This document shows positions 5,082 through 6,385 of a stretch of DNA of 6,385 bases, one piece after another. The notes under the pieces are model-generated. The model saw only the letters and a list, made by a program, of their open reading frames with translations, ran no database searches and was not told the origin of the DNA. Numbering within the stretch: the stretch's first letter is position 1; every line of letters starts with the position of its first letter. The stretch is from the NCBI GenBank assembly GCA_009783775.1, contig WRCT01000108.1, forward strand, positions 1 to 6,385, read 5' to 3'. The translations under genes and the position numbers were made by a program. The stretch is from Clostridiales bacterium. GTDB lineage: Bacteria; Bacillota; Clostridia; Christensenellales; CAG-138.

Positions 5082-6385
5082 ATACATATCCGTCGGGTTA
5101 ATCTCAATATGCGGCTTGCGCGGCAAATCAAGCTCCGCCGCCGCCTCAAAGATACAGTTCAACGCGTCTTTCAGTTGCGCCGTGCGCAGCAACTTGACCA
5201 GCACCTGATAACGCCACTCGTTTTGAATGCGGTTGATCGGCGCGGGCGCGGCGGAGAGATGCAGCAGCGCGCGGCTGTTCTGGACGCCCAGCGTGCCCAC
5301 GATCTTTTTCTCCAACTCACGCGCGAAGGCATTGCCGATCTGGGAAAGTTCATGCTGATCAGCGCCCAAAAACAACACCCGCGCGAAGAGGGAGAAGGGG
5401 GGGAGCAGGCCCTTTTTCCGCTCCATCAGCTCATAGTGGAAAAAGGCCGGATAATCATGCGCCCGCGAAAACCCGATGACCGCGTGGTCGGGCGAGTAGG
5501 TCTGCACGATCACCGTGCCGGGCAGTGCGTCGCGCCCCGACCGGCCCGAGACCTGCGTCAGCAGCTGAAAGGTACGCTCCCGCGAGAGATAGCTGGGCAG
5601 GTTCAGGGTCGTGTCCGCCGCGATCACGCCGATCAGCGTCACGTTCGGAAAGTCATGCCCCTTGGCGATCATCTGCGTGCCGATCAGCGCCCGTGTCGCG
5701 CCGCGCGCAAAGTCGGAAAGCAAACGCGCGTACGCGCCCTTTGTACCCATCGTGTCCGAATCCATGCGCGCGAACGGCACATCGGGAAACAGCGCGGCAA
5801 ACTGCTCCTCTACCTGCTCCGTACCGACGCCGAAATACTTCAAAAAAGGCTTATGGCAATTCGGGCACTCCTTGGGCAGGGGGCTCACAGCGTTGCAATA
5901 GTGGCAGCGTGTGCGGTTCTCCAGCTTGTGCCAGGTCATGGACACGTCGCATTGCTCACACTTTAACACATAACCGCAGGAGCGGCAGGACACAAAGGTC
6001 GAGTAACCGCGCCGGTTCAAAAAAAGCATGGCCTGCTCGCCCCGCGCAAAGGTATGCGCCAGCGCGCGCGCCAGCGGCTCGGAAAAAATGCTGTTGTTGC
6101 CGGCGGCGAACTCCGCGCGCATATCCACGATCCGCACCTTCGGCAAGGGCCGCGACAGCACGCGCTCGGGCATGGACAGCAAGGCGTATCGCCCGTGCAG
6201 CGCGCGGTAATAGCTGGTCAGGCTCGGCGTCGCGCTGCCAAGCAGCAGGGTGGCGTTTGTCAGTTTCACGCGCTGCTGCGCGATCTCCAGCGCGTGATAG
6301 CGCGGATTTTTGTCGCTCTGATAGCTGCTCTCGTGTTCTTCGTCGATCACGATCAGACCCAAATCCAACACCGGAGCAAACACCG
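5079..6385 (-). CDS. priA: Primosomal protein N' / replication-restart helicase PriA (C-terminal part, 5' truncated)
   Basis: Superfamily 2 3'-5' DNA helicase that recognises stalled forks and reloads the replisome outside the origin. The frame runs off the right edge; the GTG at 6383 is internal (Val of VFAPVLDLGL), so about 435 residues of a protein usually 730-830 long are present. Counting from that Val: helicase motif II DEEH (14-17), motif III GSATPS (49-54), eight zinc-binding cysteines in four CxxC pairs (133/136, 142/145, 160/163, 173/176), GVGTEQVEE (185-193), motif V region GTQMIAKGHDF (235-245), and motif VI QVSGRSGRD (277-285). The C-terminal domain includes PPFSLFARV and WRYQVLVK and ends EINPTDMY, as in other Bacillota PriA. 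The missing part is the 3'-DNA-binding domain, winged helix and Walker A. All visible catalytic and zinc residues are intact. It is followed 1 nt later by an ABC exporter gene pair. Confidence 0.97.
   Translation of the reverse strand, partial: VFAPVLDLGLIVIDEEHESSYQSDKNPRYHALEIAQQRVKLTNATLLLGSATPSLTSYYRALHGRYALLSMPERVLSRPLPKVRIVDMRAEFAAGNNSIFSEPLARALAHTFARGEQAMLFLNRRGYSTFVSCRSCGYVLKCEQCDVSMTWHKLENRTRCHYCNAVSPLPKECPNCHKPFLKYFGVGTEQVEEQFAALFPDVPFARMDSDTMGTKGAYARLLSDFARGATRALIGTQMIAKGHDFPNVTLIGVIAADTTLNLPSYLSRERTFQLLTQVSGRSGRDALPGTVIVQTYSPDHAVIGFSRAHDYPAFFHYELMERKKGLLPPFSLFARVLFLGADQHELSQIGNAFARELEKKIVGTLGVQNSRALLHLSAAPAPINRIQNEWRYQVLVKLLRTAQLKDALNCIFEAAAELDLPRKPHIEINPTDMY

Noticed and set aside
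5078..5149. 24-residue N-terminal extension of the first ABC gene starting at ATG 5149
   Set aside because: It lies wholly inside the conserved PriA C-terminus, is Arg-rich and unlike any ABC exporter N-terminus; ATG 5077 next to the priA stop fits better.
5397..5403. Run of seven G (C on the coding strand) in priA as a possible phase-variation tract
   Set aside because: It encodes conserved Leu-Pro-Pro-Phe, the frame is intact on both sides, and a slippery switch in an essential-type helicase is unlikely; seven bases is also short.
5411..5446. Perfect 9-bp inverted repeat CCTTTTTCC / GGAAAAAGG inside priA
   Set aside because: It is explained by the Phe-Phe and Lys-Lys codons of the conserved protein segment; the 18-nt loop and coding position give no regulatory reading.
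3314..5966. Long + strand open frames (about 260-285 aa each) opposite the ABC and priA genes
   Set aside because: They are antisense to strongly conserved genes, rich in Arg, His, Gln and Pro as expected from GC-biased codon positions, and contain no recognisable domain.
6383..6385. GTG at 6383 as the PriA start
   Set aside because: It would begin a few residues before helicase motif II, omitting Walker A and the DNA-binding domains; the frame simply continues past the window edge.

Overview
The window looks like a piece of chromosome from a moderately GC-rich member of the Bacillota, most likely an uncultured gut-type Clostridia. This is inferred from three things: the PriA sequence type, an exporter pair resembling YheI/YheH (BmrC/BmrD), and a short GTAGGGGC-type palindromic repeat. 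No rRNA or other marker is present to fix the taxon, and base composition was judged by eye.

The layout is two convergent blocks covering almost every base. The left block runs on the + strand. It holds the C-terminal half of a PLP-dependent alpha-oxoamine synthase (1-610) closest in character to serine palmitoyltransferases, then a classical short-chain dehydrogenase/reductase (667-1458). The gap between them is almost entirely two tandem 26-bp palindromic repeat units (607-658), and the first unit supplies the stop codon of the synthase. The two enzymes would suit consecutive steps, condensation then 3-keto reduction, of a long-chain amino-alcohol (sphingoid-base-like) pathway. That pathway assignment is inference.

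The right block runs on the - strand. It holds the C-terminal part of the replication-restart helicase PriA (5079-6385, N-terminus outside the window), followed after 1 nt by two half-size ABC exporter genes (3287-5077 and 1461-3287) that overlap by 1 nt at a TGATG junction. The two half-transporters look like the two subunits of a heterodimeric exporter. The first has Asp in place of the catalytic Glu after Walker B, and the second has an LSTGQ signature. Both changes fall in the same composite ATP site, leaving the other site canonical.

The blocks meet with only 2 nt between stop codons. The best terminator candidate for the - strand operon lies inside the 3' coding part of the convergent SDR gene (1335-1360), so the operon's transcript is predicted to run about 100 nt antisense to the SDR gene. 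No non-coding stretch over 300 bases exists, and I see no RNA genes, CRISPR arrays, insertion sequences or phage genes. Most of the window is ordinary chromosome. The points worth a second look are the repeat pair, the embedded terminator, the synthase/reductase pair and the exporter genes placed behind priA.
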